Shown piece by piece: positions 43,424 through 52,495 of a stretch of DNA of 64,000 nt. The notes beneath the pieces were generated by a model that saw only the letters and a list, made by a program, of their open reading frames with translations, did not search any database and was not told the DNA's origin. Source of the stretch: WRAV01 sp050950205 (GTDB taxonomy: Bacteria > Bacillota > Clostridia > Oscillospirales > Ruminococcaceae); NCBI GenBank assembly GCA_050950205.1, contig JBMNHF010000007.1:248001-312000 (forward strand). Reading direction: 5' to 3'. The position numbers were made by a program, and so were the translations under genes. Every line of letters begins with the position of its first letter. Position 1 is the first letter of the stretch.

Positions 43424-44607
43424 GATGGGGTGTTGTCCTCCATACTTTGGTTGATCAGCTCCGCCAGAGCATAGCCTGCCATTTCGGCAGAATAGATGGC
43501 TTCTTCTAAGGTGTTGGCATTGGAGCCAAACTCCACTAACAGCGCTCCGGTGGAAAGGTGCTGATTGTATTTGCGGTGACTGAGAAGAATGGGCCGGGTG
43601 AGCTGGGGATAATTTCGCTCCATGGCATTTTGAAAGTCGCAGGCAAAGCGCATATTCTGCCGCCAATGTTCCATCCCCATGGAGCCGTTGTCGGCTCCGG
43701 CCACAATCATGATCTGCGCTGCTTTTTTCCCCGCAATTTCCACCACCGGCTTAACGATGGTTTGGTTTTCCCGTTCCATGGCATCCCGGTGCAAATCCAG
43801 CACGATTTTAATGCTGGGAAACTGCTGCAAATAATTCTGGATGGTTTTTGCACTGCGCTCATAAGAACCGTTGTAGGAAGGGTAGTCGTGCTGGGTGGTG
43901 TCGTGAATGACACCGATGCCTTCTTTTTCCAAGGCGTGGGCCATGGCTGCTCCCACCGCCACCATATTGTTGTTGTTGTCGGTGCTGCGCCAGGTGTTGC
44001 GGGTGTCGTAGTAGGCGCTGTCGTACCGTTCAAAGCTTTCGGTGGCATGGGTGTGGTAGATCAGCACCAGGGGCTCTTCCTTTCCCTCCAACACCAGACG
44101 GTCCGTTTCCTGCAGCCAGGCTTCAATTTTTTGATTGTCGTATTTGGTATCGTTGCGCAAAAACCCTTCACCAATGCGGATCAGATCGCCCCCTCTTCCG
44201 GCAAAGTTTTCGCTCACCAGCTGTGCCCGGTAGGCGGCAGGAATGCGGGGCTGAATGGGAGGGCTCTGTTCCAAATGATCTATGTCATTAGAGGGCTTTG
44301 CGTCTTCTTCCTGCACATCCTCATCCTCCTGAGGAGGGGAGGGCTGAGGCAGGGGCAGCGTGGGAATTTGGGGCAGCTGGGTGGAAGGCGGGTACAGCTC
44401 GGAACGAAACCGCTCCCGGAGTAAATCCAGGCCTGCGTCAGGCATCCCCAAAACCGCCGCAAAGGTGGCAACCCTCTCCCCTACGCCGCCAAACAACTGG
44501 GATCCCGTCCACAAGAAATTGATGCTCAGAGGCAGCACCAGTGCCACCAAAACAATTATCCCGTAAGCTTTTAATCCCGCTGTTTTTCTTCTTGCGTACC
44601 GCCTCAC
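43420..44607 (-). CDS. spoIIP: Stage II sporulation protein P
   Basis: About 395 residues; a membrane-anchored amidase that, with SpoIID and SpoIIM, thins septal peptidoglycan during engulfment. A basic N terminus and one membrane helix (VLVALVLPLSINFLW) precede a Pro/Glu-rich linker and the catalytic domain with LIYHTHATESF, LDLHRDA and EFGSNANTLEEA. The start is uncertain: GTG 44607 gives the typical N terminus but its ribosome site is poorly spaced; TTG 44643 and ATG 44730 are possible. Follows gpr, the usual order. Confidence 0.93.
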   Translation of the reverse strand: MRRYARRKTAGLKAYGIIVLVALVLPLSINFLWTGSQLFGGVGERVATFAAVLGMPDAGLDLLRERFRSELYPPSTQLPQIPTLPLPQPSPPQEDEDVQEEDAKPSNDIDHLEQSPPIQPRIPAAYRAQLVSENFAGRGGDLIRIGEGFLRNDTKYDNQKIEAWLQETDRLVLEGKEEPLVLIYHTHATESFERYDSAYYDTRNTWRSTDNNNNMVAVGAAMAHALEKEGIGVIHDTTQHDYPSYNGSYERSAKTIQNYLQQFPSIKIVLDLHRDAMERENQTIVKPVVEIAGKKAAQIMIVAGADNGSMGMEHWRQNMRFACDFQNAMERNYPQLTRPILLSHRKYNQHLSTGALLVEFGSNANTLEEAIYSAEMAGYALAELINQSMEDNTPS

Positions 44608-44763
44608 AACCTCATCACTTCCCCCTGCGGATTGTCGGGGCAAAAAGTGTACAGGCCCCTCCTTTCTATAACTATTCAGAAAGAAGGCAGGATAGAAGTC
44701 CCATCCCGGCAGAGGATGTGAACAGAACATGAATAGATAAAACTAGGGAACTTGCTTTGCGCA

Positions 44764-45642
44764 TTAGCCCGCCAGATAGCCGATTTCCTCCAGGGTCATC
44801 TCCGGCTGCAGTGCCTTGTTCAGTGCCAGAGAAAGAGTCTTGCAGGCGTGGCTGATGAGATTGTCAATCTCCCGAGGGGTAATCATCAGCTGGGTTCCTC
44901 TGGGTTCAAAGAGCATCCGGCATCTTTCCACATCTTCGTCCCCCTGCAGCAGGTCACTGGCCAGGGAGGTGGCATCGATTACGGTGGGAACTCCCACACT
45001 CACCACCGGAACGCCCAGGGTGCTCTGGCTGATCTCTTTGCGGCTGTTTTGCACCCCGGAGCCAGGACAAATTCCCGTATTGGCAATTTGAATGGTATTG
45101 CCCAGACGGCTGGCTTCCCGGGCAGCCAAGGCGTCCACCACCACCACGGCAGCGGGATGGACATTCTTGACCAGCGCCCCGATAATCTCCGAGGTTTCGA
45201 TGCCGGTCTGGCCCAACACGCCGGGAGCCAGCACCGCCACCGGGCGAAGCTGTTCCAGGCCCGCCTGTTTTTTTAGTTCTTCTCCGATGTGGCGGGTAGC
45301 CAGAATTTGATGGACGGTTCTGGGGCCTATGGCGTCGGGGGTAATGTCGTTGTTCCCCAACCCCACCACAAGAATCAGCCCCTTGTCCGGCAGCAGATCG
45401 GCCATTCTTTGGGCAATGGCTATCAGCTCCTCCTCGGTGATTTCCTCCCCTTTTTCAAAGGGTGGAGTGGTTACGGTCACGTAGGTGCCCATGGGTTTTC
45501 CCACCCGTTGGGCGGTTTGCTCTTGGGTGATTTGTACAGTGTGAAATCTCAAAGAGCCAAAGCTTTCCTCCTGCTGCTCCAGCCCCGGGAGAGGCGGAGC
45601 CTGTGCTACCAATTCGGCAGCCAGATCTGTCCGGAAAGGCAT
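44764..45642 (-). CDS. gpr: Germination protease (GPR)
   Basis: Degrades small acid-soluble spore proteins at germination; made as a zymogen in the forespore. 292 residues, with LILVVGLGNNDITPDAIGPRTV, VLAPGVLGQTGIET, VVVVDALAARE and the end LISHACKTLSLALN, all family hallmarks. The N-terminal pro-region MPFRTDLAAE is visible. Heads the gpr-spoIIP-unknown operon. I could not place a confident SigF/SigG promoter in the upstream gap. Confidence 0.96.
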   Translation of the reverse strand: MPFRTDLAAELVAQAPPLPGLEQQEESFGSLRFHTVQITQEQTAQRVGKPMGTYVTVTTPPFEKGEEITEEELIAIAQRMADLLPDKGLILVVGLGNNDITPDAIGPRTVHQILATRHIGEELKKQAGLEQLRPVAVLAPGVLGQTGIETSEIIGALVKNVHPAAVVVVDALAAREASRLGNTIQIANTGICPGSGVQNSRKEISQSTLGVPVVSVGVPTVIDATSLASDLLQGDEDVERCRMLFEPRGTQLMITPREIDNLISHACKTLSLALNKALQPEMTLEEIGYLAG

Positions 45643-45812
45643 AGATATTTCCCTCTTTTCCTGCGTATTGATGCCTAATCATTGCACCTGTTGGCATACC
45701 TTAAACCAAAGACCAAGCGGTCCGGGACTTTGGGTGCTTTTGCAGTTATAGTATAGGCAAAATTCCCCTGCCTTACCCACCCAGGACAAATTTAACCCGC
45801 CTTCATTTTTGT

Positions 45813-45844
45813 AAAGGAAAAGGGACGCCAAATGGCGTCCCTTT
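45813..45844 (-). terminator. Terminator after rpoD
   Basis: AAAGGGACGCCA (45819-45830) pairs with 45833-45844; TTTTCCTTT follows on the minus strand. Confidence 0.85.
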
Positions 45845-45864
45845 ATGACATAGATAGCAGTGCC

Positions 45865-46953
45865 TTATTCCAGGAAATCCTTGAGCTTTTTGCTGCGACT
45901 GGGGTGGCGGAGTTTGCGCAGAGCCTTGGCTTCGATCTGCCGGATGCGTTCCCGGGTGACCGAAAACTCCTTGCCCACCTCCTCCAGCGTGCGGCTGCGG
46001 CCATCCTCCAAACCGAAGCGAAGGCGCAATACCTTTTCCTCCCGCTCGGTCAGGGTGGAGAGCACCTCCCCCAACTGTTCCCGCAGCAGGGTGTGGCTGG
46101 CGGCTTCGGCAGGGGCTGGGGCGTCCTCATCGGGGATGAAATCCCCCAGATGAGAGTCCTCCTCCTCACCAATGGGAGTCTCCAAAGAAACCGGCTCCTG
46201 CGAAATGCGCATAATTTCCCGCACCTTATCCACCGGCATATCCAGCTCTTCGGCAATTTCCTCGGCGGTAGGTTCGTGGCCGTTTTTGTGAAGCAGCTGG
46301 CTGCTCACCTTTTTCACCTTATTGATGGTTTCCACCATGTGAACAGGAATGCGAATGGTTCGGGCCTGGTCGGCAATGGCACGGGTGATGGCCTGCCGGA
46401 TCCACCAGGTGGCGTAGGTGGAAAATTTAAAGCCCTTGGTATGATCAAACTTTTCCACCGCCTTAATCAGTCCCAGGTTTCCCTCCTGAATCAGGTCAAG
46501 AAACTGCATGCCCCGGCCCACATACCGCTTGGCAATGCTGACCACCAGCCGCAGGTTGGCCTCGGAAAGGCGCATGCGGGCATATTCATCTCCCGCATCC
46601 ATCCGAGTGGCCAGTTCCACCTCCTCCTCGGCGGTGAGCAGAGGTACCCGGCCAATTTCCTTAAGGTACACCTTGACAGGGTCGTCAATGCTGATACCCT
46701 CGGCCGAAAGAGTCTCTTCCAAATCCTCGCTGACGGGGGCGGGGGTAACTTCTAAATCAAGGTTATGGGCCAGATTATCAATAACATCAATGCCGTTGTT
46801 TTCCAATAAATCGTAGAGCTTTTCCACCTGCTCTACATCCAGCTCCAGTTCCTCTAACAGGTCGGTGATCTCTTTGGTGGTCACCTTGCCCTTCTGCTTG
46901 CCCTGCTCCACCAATTCTTCGATCAGGCGCTTGCGTTTTTCGTAAGTTGCCAA
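45865..46953 (-). CDS. rpoD: RNA polymerase primary sigma factor
   Basis: 362 residues. Region 1.2 (DDPVKVYLKEIGRVPLL), region 2 (LRLVVSIAKRYVGRGMQFLDLIQEGNLGLIKAVEKFD and FSTYATWWIRQAI), region 3 and region 4.2 (LEEVGKEFSVTRERIRQIEAKALRKL). N-terminal region 1.1 is short, as in Gram-positive sigma-A. The first ATG upstream gives an unlikely leader; TTG 46953, 6 nt after GGGGGA, fits the family start LATYEKRKRLIEELVEQ. Forms the conserved dnaG-rpoD pair. Confidence 0.96.
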   Translation of the reverse strand: MATYEKRKRLIEELVEQGKQKGKVTTKEITDLLEELELDVEQVEKLYDLLENNGIDVIDNLAHNLDLEVTPAPVSEDLEETLSAEGISIDDPVKVYLKEIGRVPLLTAEEEVELATRMDAGDEYARMRLSEANLRLVVSIAKRYVGRGMQFLDLIQEGNLGLIKAVEKFDHTKGFKFSTYATWWIRQAITRAIADQARTIRIPVHMVETINKVKKVSSQLLHKNGHEPTAEEIAEELDMPVDKVREIMRISQEPVSLETPIGEEEDSHLGDFIPDEDAPAPAEAASHTLLREQLGEVLSTLTEREEKVLRLRFGLEDGRSRTLEEVGKEFSVTRERIRQIEAKALRKLRHPSRSKKLKDFLE

Positions 46954-47139
46954 TGCAGTTCCCCCTATTTCTTCTCGGCCCGCCGGGAGGTATGTACCAG
47001 ATCTATCTTCCCGGATGGCTTGCAATCGTTAGTATGGTTTGAGGGTCTAAAATGCCCTCGGTTTAAAAAAGATTAATTTGTTACAATCTATTTTGTGTCA
47101 CAAATGAAAGAAAATGCTCTTTCCAGGCGGATTTTGGCT

Positions 47140-48897
47140 TTATAAGGCAGACCGCCGCTTTCGGTTTTCCAGAGCACGCTTGTAGGCCTCCTGAGGAGAG
47201 AGCTGGGCAATTTCCTCCGGGGAGGCGGGTTTTTGCTTGATGGCCTGGATAAACTCGTCCAACTGCTCCCGCTTGTAGGTGACTTCCTTTCCGGTGGCCA
47301 TCATCAAGGAGAGCATTCCCATCTGGGCGGTGGAAAGATAAGCCGAAAGGTAAATCGGGTCGGGAATGCGCTGTTGCTCCAACTGTGCGCAAACAGCCCG
47401 GAAGATGGCGGCGTGATCGGGTGAGACAAAGTCCTCGTCGCTCAGTTTTGACCGAATATCGTCGTAATAATCGGGATTTTGCATCAACATCGCAATCAGA
47501 CTTCGCTCCGCCACCGCCGCACCCAGTTCTTCGGGTTTGACCGCCAATGATTTGCCCGCGGGATTATCCTGCACAAAAGGCTTCAAATTATGTACCTGGC
47601 GCCTTTTGGCACTTCCTGCCCGCTTTTTGCGTATGGCTTCGGTGGTGGTTTTCAGCCGTTCCTTATCCACTTCCAATTCCCGGGCAATCTCCGAAAGGTA
47701 AACGTCTCTTTGAATATCGCTGGAAATGTTGGCCATCAACCGGCAAAAATCATTTAAAAAAGCAGTTTTCCCCTCCGGGGTTTCCATATCCCGAGCCGAT
47801 TTTAACTTGTCGATTTCAAAACTCAGGGCGCTTTTTCCCGAATCAATCAGGTTTTGAAAGCGGTGGGCGCCATAGGTTTTGATATAATCGTCGGGATCCT
47901 TGGCTCCCTGAATGTCCAGCACACTGACCTGAACCTCCAACTGCGAAAAGAGGTTGATGGCCCGCCGGGCGGCATTTTGCCCCGCTCCATCGCTGTCGTA
48001 GGCGATGGCAACGTTTTTGGTGTACTGACTGATCAGCCTTGCCTGATCGGCGGTCAGGGCGGTGCCCAAAGTGGCCACCGCATTGGTAAACCCCGCCTGA
48101 TGCAGGGAGATGACATCCATATATCCTTCGGCCAGCAGCAGTTTGTCCGAACCGGAGCCTTTGGCAAAATTGAGGGCATATAGATGGCGGCTTTTTTTAA
48201 ACACAGGGGTGTCCCCCGAGTTGAGGTATTTGGGGCCTCGATCGCTCATGGCCCGTCCCCCAAAACCCACCACATTGCCCCGCAAATCCAGAATGGGAAA
48301 GATCACCCGGCCCCGGAACTGGTCATAAAGTCCCCGGCGCCCCTTGGAGGCCACGGCAGCGGCCAGCATTTCCTCCTGGGTAAAGCCCTTGGAGATTAGA
48401 TGATCGGTCAGGGCGTTCCAGCTGTCGGGAGCATATCCCAACCCAAAATTGCGGACGGTTTTTCTGCTCAGGCCCCGCCCTGCCAAATATACCCGGGCAT
48501 CCTTGCCCCTCTCATCAATCAGGCATTGATGAAAGAAGCGGGCGGCGGTGCGGTTGAGCTCCAGAATACGAGCCTTAAGCCGGGATGCACCGTCGTCAGC
48601 CACATCCTCCGGCATGGGAAGCCCCGCCCGCTGGGCCAACAGCCGAACCGCTTCCACATACTCCAGGTTTTCCATTTCCCGGATGAAGGTGATGACATCC
48701 CCGCCCTTTTGGCAGCCAAAGCAGTAGAAGTGCTGCTGACCATCGGTGTAGACGGTAAAGGATGGAGTCTTTTCCGAGTGGAAGGGGCAAAGTCCCTTGA
48801 GCAGTCGCCCGTACCGTTTGAGGGGGACATAAGAAGATATGGTCTGTTCGATGTCGCTGGCGTCCTTCAGACGCTCGATAAAACTTTCGGGAATCAC
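47140..48897 (-). CDS. dnaG: DNA primase
   Basis: 585 residues; makes RNA primers at the fork. The N-terminal zinc-binding domain has CPFHSEKTPSF and FYCFGCQKGGD, the RNAP core LGYAPDSWNALT, then Toprim (LLLAEGYMDVISLHQ and VAIAYDSDGAGQNAARRA), and a C-terminal helicase-binding region. GTG 48897 follows AGGAGG by about 7 nt. Upstream is dgt (45 bp), downstream rpoD (186 bp), the common clostridial order. Confidence 0.97.
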   Translation of the reverse strand: MIPESFIERLKDASDIEQTISSYVPLKRYGRLLKGLCPFHSEKTPSFTVYTDGQQHFYCFGCQKGGDVITFIREMENLEYVEAVRLLAQRAGLPMPEDVADDGASRLKARILELNRTAARFFHQCLIDERGKDARVYLAGRGLSRKTVRNFGLGYAPDSWNALTDHLISKGFTQEEMLAAAVASKGRRGLYDQFRGRVIFPILDLRGNVVGFGGRAMSDRGPKYLNSGDTPVFKKSRHLYALNFAKGSGSDKLLLAEGYMDVISLHQAGFTNAVATLGTALTADQARLISQYTKNVAIAYDSDGAGQNAARRAINLFSQLEVQVSVLDIQGAKDPDDYIKTYGAHRFQNLIDSGKSALSFEIDKLKSARDMETPEGKTAFLNDFCRLMANISSDIQRDVYLSEIARELEVDKERLKTTTEAIRKKRAGSAKRRQVHNLKPFVQDNPAGKSLAVKPEELGAAVAERSLIAMLMQNPDYYDDIRSKLSDEDFVSPDHAAIFRAVCAQLEQQRIPDPIYLSAYLSTAQMGMLSLMMATGKEVTYKREQLDEFIQAIKQKPASPEEIAQLSPQEAYKRALENRKRRSAL

Positions 48898-48942
48898 AGT
48901 CCCACCTCCTTTTTCGGAAACCTGTGGCGGATACCCTTTCGA

Positions 48943-49938
48943 CTATAATCCCCAAGATCTTGGAACAAAAATTTCTTCAAAAACAGAGATGCAAAACCGG
49001 TCGCTCATTCCCGAGATATAGTCGCAAACGGCTCGGTGAACGTCGGTTTGCTCCATAATGGCGCGGTATTCTTCCGGCATCTTGTGGGGGTGGGTGGCAA
49101 AGTACTGGTAGAGCTGCCGCACCACCTCTTTGGCCTTCCCCTCCTCCTTTTTGGCGATGGGGTTGGTGTATACCTGCTCAAACATAAACTTCCGCAGCTC
49201 TTCGTAAAGAGTCTGGTGCTTTTCATCCATGGCAATTTCCTGCCCGGAATGCTCCACCACTGCGGTGACAAAGGCGGTAATCCGTTCCGATTTGGTTTCC
49301 CCCAACTCCCGGCGGAACTTCTCGGGAATATCCTCGGGGGCAAGGACTCCCGCCCGAATGGCGTCGTCAATATCGTGGTTCATGTAGGCGATTTTGTCGG
49401 CGTATCGAACCACCCGCCCCTCCCGGGTGGCGGCCTCAGGTCCACTGGAATGGCAGCGGATGCCGTTGCGCACTTCCCAAGTCAGGTTGAGGCCCTGCCC
49501 GCCGTTTTCCAAAACCTCTACCACCCGCACGCTCTGGGCGGCGTGGATGTAGCCGTGGGGGCAAACCTGGGCAAGGACATCCTCTCCGGCATGGCCAAAG
49601 GGGGTGTGGCCCAAATCGTGACCCAACGCAATGGCCTCGGTCAAGTCCTCGTTGAGGCTCAGGGCTCTGGCAATGGTTCTGGCAATCTGGCAGACCTCCA
49701 GAGTATGGGTCAGACGGGTGCGGTAGTGGTCCCCTTCGGGGGAAAGGAACACCTGAGTCTTGTTCATCAGTCGCCGAAAGCTCTTGCTGTGGATAATCCG
49801 GTCCCGATCTCTCTGATATTCGGTGCGAATGGGACAGGGCGGGGTGTATTTTTCCCGACCTTTGGTTTCGGTGACCTGCATGGCCCAAGGACTCAGCCTT
49901 TGGCGCTCCAGTTGTTCCGTCTGTTCCCGTATGGTCAT
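48943..49938 (-). CDS. dgt: Deoxyguanosinetriphosphate triphosphohydrolase-like protein
   Basis: 331 residues of the HD-domain dNTPase family: HSKSFRRLMNKTQVF, TRLTHTLEVCQIART and the metal-binding HDLGHTPFGHAGE. Cleaves dNTPs to nucleoside and triphosphate, keeping pools balanced. The frame continues upstream, but ATG 49938 has GGGAGG about 7 nt ahead. Precedes dnaG. Confidence 0.93.
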   Translation of the reverse strand: MTIREQTEQLERQRLSPWAMQVTETKGREKYTPPCPIRTEYQRDRDRIIHSKSFRRLMNKTQVFLSPEGDHYRTRLTHTLEVCQIARTIARALSLNEDLTEAIALGHDLGHTPFGHAGEDVLAQVCPHGYIHAAQSVRVVEVLENGGQGLNLTWEVRNGIRCHSSGPEAATREGRVVRYADKIAYMNHDIDDAIRAGVLAPEDIPEKFRRELGETKSERITAFVTAVVEHSGQEIAMDEKHQTLYEELRKFMFEQVYTNPIAKKEEGKAKEVVRQLYQYFATHPHKMPEEYRAIMEQTDVHRAVCDYISGMSDRFCISVFEEIFVPRSWGL

Positions 49939-50003
49939 GACGTCACCTCCCAATCGAATGTAACAGAAAGCTGTATTCAGCCCCCTGCAAGACGCAACGC
50001 TAC

Positions 50004-50017
50004 CTATAATATTATAG
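50004..50017. promoter_or_regulatory. Perfect palindrome with -10 elements upstream of dgt
   Basis: CTATAATATTATAG is its own reverse complement and holds TATAAT on both strands. No good -35 was found for either direction, so the promoter role is tentative. Confidence 0.35.
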
Positions 50018-50068
50018 TGATGCCAGGGCTGCGATTCCTGCTTTTGGGATAAAACTTTTTTTGGTAAA

Positions 50069-50698
50069 TTACCCTCTTTCCACAGGAGCAAATTCCTCTC
50101 CCACAGGGTTGGGAGCCAAACTGCCGGCGCTCAATTCGGAAAGCTGTTTGGAAAAGGCAGAAAGCTTGTCCGTTTCCATCCGCAGCGTCAGGGTGATTTG
50201 GGCGCCAAAGTCGTCCTTTAAGGTGGTCGCCCCAAAGTCGGAGAGGAGATATTGCAGTTTGCCGTACAGGGAGTAGTCCAGTGTGAGGGTAAAAATGGTG
50301 CAGGGGCGCATTTGCAACAGCTTTGCCCGTTCCAGAACCAGAGTAGCTCCCAAGGTATAGGCTCTTACCAGTCCTCCCGCCCCCAGCAGGGTGCCTCCGA
50401 AGTAGCGGGTAACCACCACCATCACGTCGGTGAGGTTTTGGCGGCGCAGCACCTCTAAAATAGGCATTCCCGCTGTGCCCTGGGGCTCTCCGTCGTCGCT
50501 GTAGCGCTGGATGTTCCCACTGCGCAGTATGTAGGCATAGCAGTTGTGGGTGGCGTCCCAATACTTGGTTCTCAGCTCACTCAGAAGAGCAATGGCAGAC
50601 TCCTCGTCGCTGACGGGAGCGGCAAGGGAAAGAAAGCGGGAGCGCTTTTCCACATGCTCGGCTGTGACCAGCTCGGCAATGGTGGTGTAACCTTCCAA
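50069..50698 (-). CDS. YigZ/IMPACT-family protein
   Basis: 209 residues: the N-terminal UPF0029/Impact domain with KRSRFLSLAAPV, the hallmark RYSDDGEPQGTAGMPIL and VTRYFGGTLLGAGGLVRAY, and a C-terminal DUF1949-like domain. Eukaryotic IMPACT binds GCN1; the bacterial role is unknown, though a ribosome or nucleic-acid link is often supposed. TTG 50698 starts the family N terminus (MEGYTTIAEL) after a G-rich ribosome site. Confidence 0.9.
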   Translation of the reverse strand: MEGYTTIAELVTAEHVEKRSRFLSLAAPVSDEESAIALLSELRTKYWDATHNCYAYILRSGNIQRYSDDGEPQGTAGMPILEVLRRQNLTDVMVVVTRYFGGTLLGAGGLVRAYTLGATLVLERAKLLQMRPCTIFTLTLDYSLYGKLQYLLSDFGATTLKDDFGAQITLTLRMETDKLSAFSKQLSELSAGSLAPNPVGEEFAPVERG

Positions 50699-50819
50699 AC
50701 CTCTCCCCCCTGTCCGTTAAAGTAGCCCTCCTACCGGGTTGCGAAAGAGCTGTGCTTGCTCCATCCAAATATGGGCAGAATATATTCCCCGGCAAAAGGC
50801 AGAAAATTGGCATATCATG

Positions 50820-50852
50820 CCAACAAAGGCGGCGCTCATTGAACGCCACCTT
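50820..50852 (-). terminator. Terminator-like hairpin after rpmE
   Basis: AAGGCGGCG (50825-50833) and CGCCACCTT (50844-50852), one wobble pair, then TTTG on the minus strand; 20 bp past the rpmE stop. Confidence 0.5.
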
Positions 50853-50871
50853 CGCTTTTGGTCAAATTTTC

Positions 50872-51075
50872 TTATTTGTCCATGCCAAAGCGCTTCTTGA
50901 ACCGGTCTACCCGGCCGCCGCTGTCCACCAACTTCTGAGTGCCGGTAAAAAAAGGATGGCACTTGGAGCAGATTTCCACACGGATGTCCTTCCTGGTAGA
51001 GGCGGTTTCTATCTCATTGCCACAGGCGCAACGGATGGTGGTTTCCTCATACTTGGGATGGATGCCCTCTTTCAT
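50872..51075 (-). CDS. rpmE: 50S ribosomal protein L31, zinc-binding form
   Basis: 67 residues, MKEGIHPKYEETTIRCAC at the start and the paired cysteines CAC (16,18) and CSKC (37,40), so the C+ (zinc) type. The end GRVDRFKKRFG is typical. AGAGG lies ahead of the ATG. Single gene with its own promoter. Confidence 0.97.
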   Translation of the reverse strand: MKEGIHPKYEETTIRCACGNEIETASTRKDIRVEICSKCHPFFTGTQKLVDSGGRVDRFKKRFGMDK

Positions 51076-51135
51076 CGTGTATCTTCACCTCTTTCACGGA
51101 AAAACAGAGTAGAATTAAACAAAGTCACAACTGAT

Positions 51136-51164
51136 ATAATAGCATAATTCGACCTGCGATGCAA
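51136..51164 (-). promoter_or_regulatory. rpmE promoter
   Basis: TTGCAT (51159-51164), 17-bp spacer, TATTAT (51136-51141). Confidence 0.65.
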
Positions 51165-51220
51165 GTCCCAAATTCCCGAATCAGTGGAAATTCCACCGAA
51201 AATTCATGGAATGCCCGCCA

Positions 51221-52252
51221 CTAGCAGCCTGCCGGATGCTCCATGGCCAGCCGGACAATGCGCTCGCAAAGTTCTCCGTAAGAAATGCCGATGGCCGCTG
51301 CTTCCTGTGGCAGCAAAGAGGTGGGGGTCATGCCGGGCAGGGTGTTGGCCTCCAGACAGTATACATCCTCCCCTTGCACCATTAAGTCCACCCGGGAATA
51401 GGCGCCCAAACGCAGCACCTTGTGGACAGCCAGAGCCGTTTCTTGCAGACGGCGGGCCAGTTCCGGCGATATGTCCGCCGGGCAAACCTCTTGGGTCAGC
51501 CCCTGCTGATACTTGTTCTTGTAATCGTAAAACCCTTCCCGGGGAATAATCTCAATGACGGGGAGAGCCTGATCATCCAAAATTCCCACCGAAAACTCCC
51601 GGCCCACCACCTGCTTTTCAATGAGCAGCTCATCCTCGTAGGTTCTGGCATAAGCAAGGGCCTGGCCAAAGGCTTCCGCCGATGTGACAATGGAAACCCC
51701 TATGCTGGAGCCGTTGCTCACCGGTTTGATGACACAGGGCAAAAAGGGCGGTTGGATCTCTTCGCCCGGCCCTACGGTAATCCAGTCGGGAGTGGGCAGA
51801 CCGTTCTGGCGCATCAGCTCTTTGGAAATCAGCTTGTTCATGGCAAGGAGGCTGCCGGTATACCCAGAACCGGTGTAGCGGACGGCGTGGATATCCAACA
51901 CCGCCTGAAGCTTTCCGTTTTCTCCTATGGAGCCGTGAAGAGCCAAAAACGCCACATCTGCGGTTTTGCACACCTCCAGAACACCGGGGCCGATCAGTTC
52001 CTGGCGGTTGCCGTGCTCCGCTTTGATCCCGGCAAGATCCGGCTCCTGGGCGGGTACGTGGTAGCGGTACTCCTCCACCCGATATTTTTGGTAGGCATCG
52101 GCAAAATTGCAGACATCCTCCAACCCGGCATAAAGATCCACCAACAGCACCCGGTGGCCGTTTTGAATCAGAGCATTGGCAATCAAACTGCCGGAGGCAA
52201 GGGAAACATCCCGTTCCGGGCTCAGGCCGCCAGCCAGTACAACAATATCCAT
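51221..52252 (-). CDS. ddl: D-alanine--D-alanine ligase
   Basis: 343 residues; joins two D-Ala for peptidoglycan precursors in an ATP-dependent reaction. N terminus MDIVVLAGGLSPERDVSLASG, ATP-grasp region (LPCVIKPVSNGSSIGVSIV), and RVDLMVQGEDVYCLEANTLPGMT. I could not decide the D-Ala versus D-Lac specificity loop with confidence. ATG 52252 has GCAGGAGGT about 6 nt upstream; the longer open frame upstream is not typical. Confidence 0.93.
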   Translation of the reverse strand: MDIVVLAGGLSPERDVSLASGSLIANALIQNGHRVLLVDLYAGLEDVCNFADAYQKYRVEEYRYHVPAQEPDLAGIKAEHGNRQELIGPGVLEVCKTADVAFLALHGSIGENGKLQAVLDIHAVRYTGSGYTGSLLAMNKLISKELMRQNGLPTPDWITVGPGEEIQPPFLPCVIKPVSNGSSIGVSIVTSAEAFGQALAYARTYEDELLIEKQVVGREFSVGILDDQALPVIEIIPREGFYDYKNKYQQGLTQEVCPADISPELARRLQETALAVHKVLRLGAYSRVDLMVQGEDVYCLEANTLPGMTPTSLLPQEAAAIGISYGELCERIVRLAMEHPAGC

Positions 52253-52430
52253 TTCAACACCTCCTGCATTCATCCTATGCGAAGAAAGTCTTTTGCCATG
52301 ACAAAAGCTCTCCTCCAAAGGCGTTGCGGCAAGGAGAAAAGCCGGCGCCACTCGCTCGGATGTTAACAGATCTAGTGTAGCCCATCAAAAAAGGAATTGC
52401 AAGCAAAAAGAGTAAAAAAACGCCTGCAGA

Positions 52431-52459
52431 TTGTCAATCACCACCGGGGATGTTAAAAT
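52431..52459 (+). promoter_or_regulatory. Promoter of the M20 amidohydrolase gene
   Basis: TTGTCA (52431-52436), 17-bp spacer, TAAAAT (52454-52459), 36 bp before the ATG. Confidence 0.6.
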
Positions 52460-52495
52460 GTTAAAATAAGGAATCAAAACAGGGGAGACGATAGC

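Noticed and set aside
43424..43666. N-terminal extension of the small protein after spoIIP
   Set aside because: It overlaps spoIIP coding sequence in another frame; the coupled ATG at 43423 explains the start.
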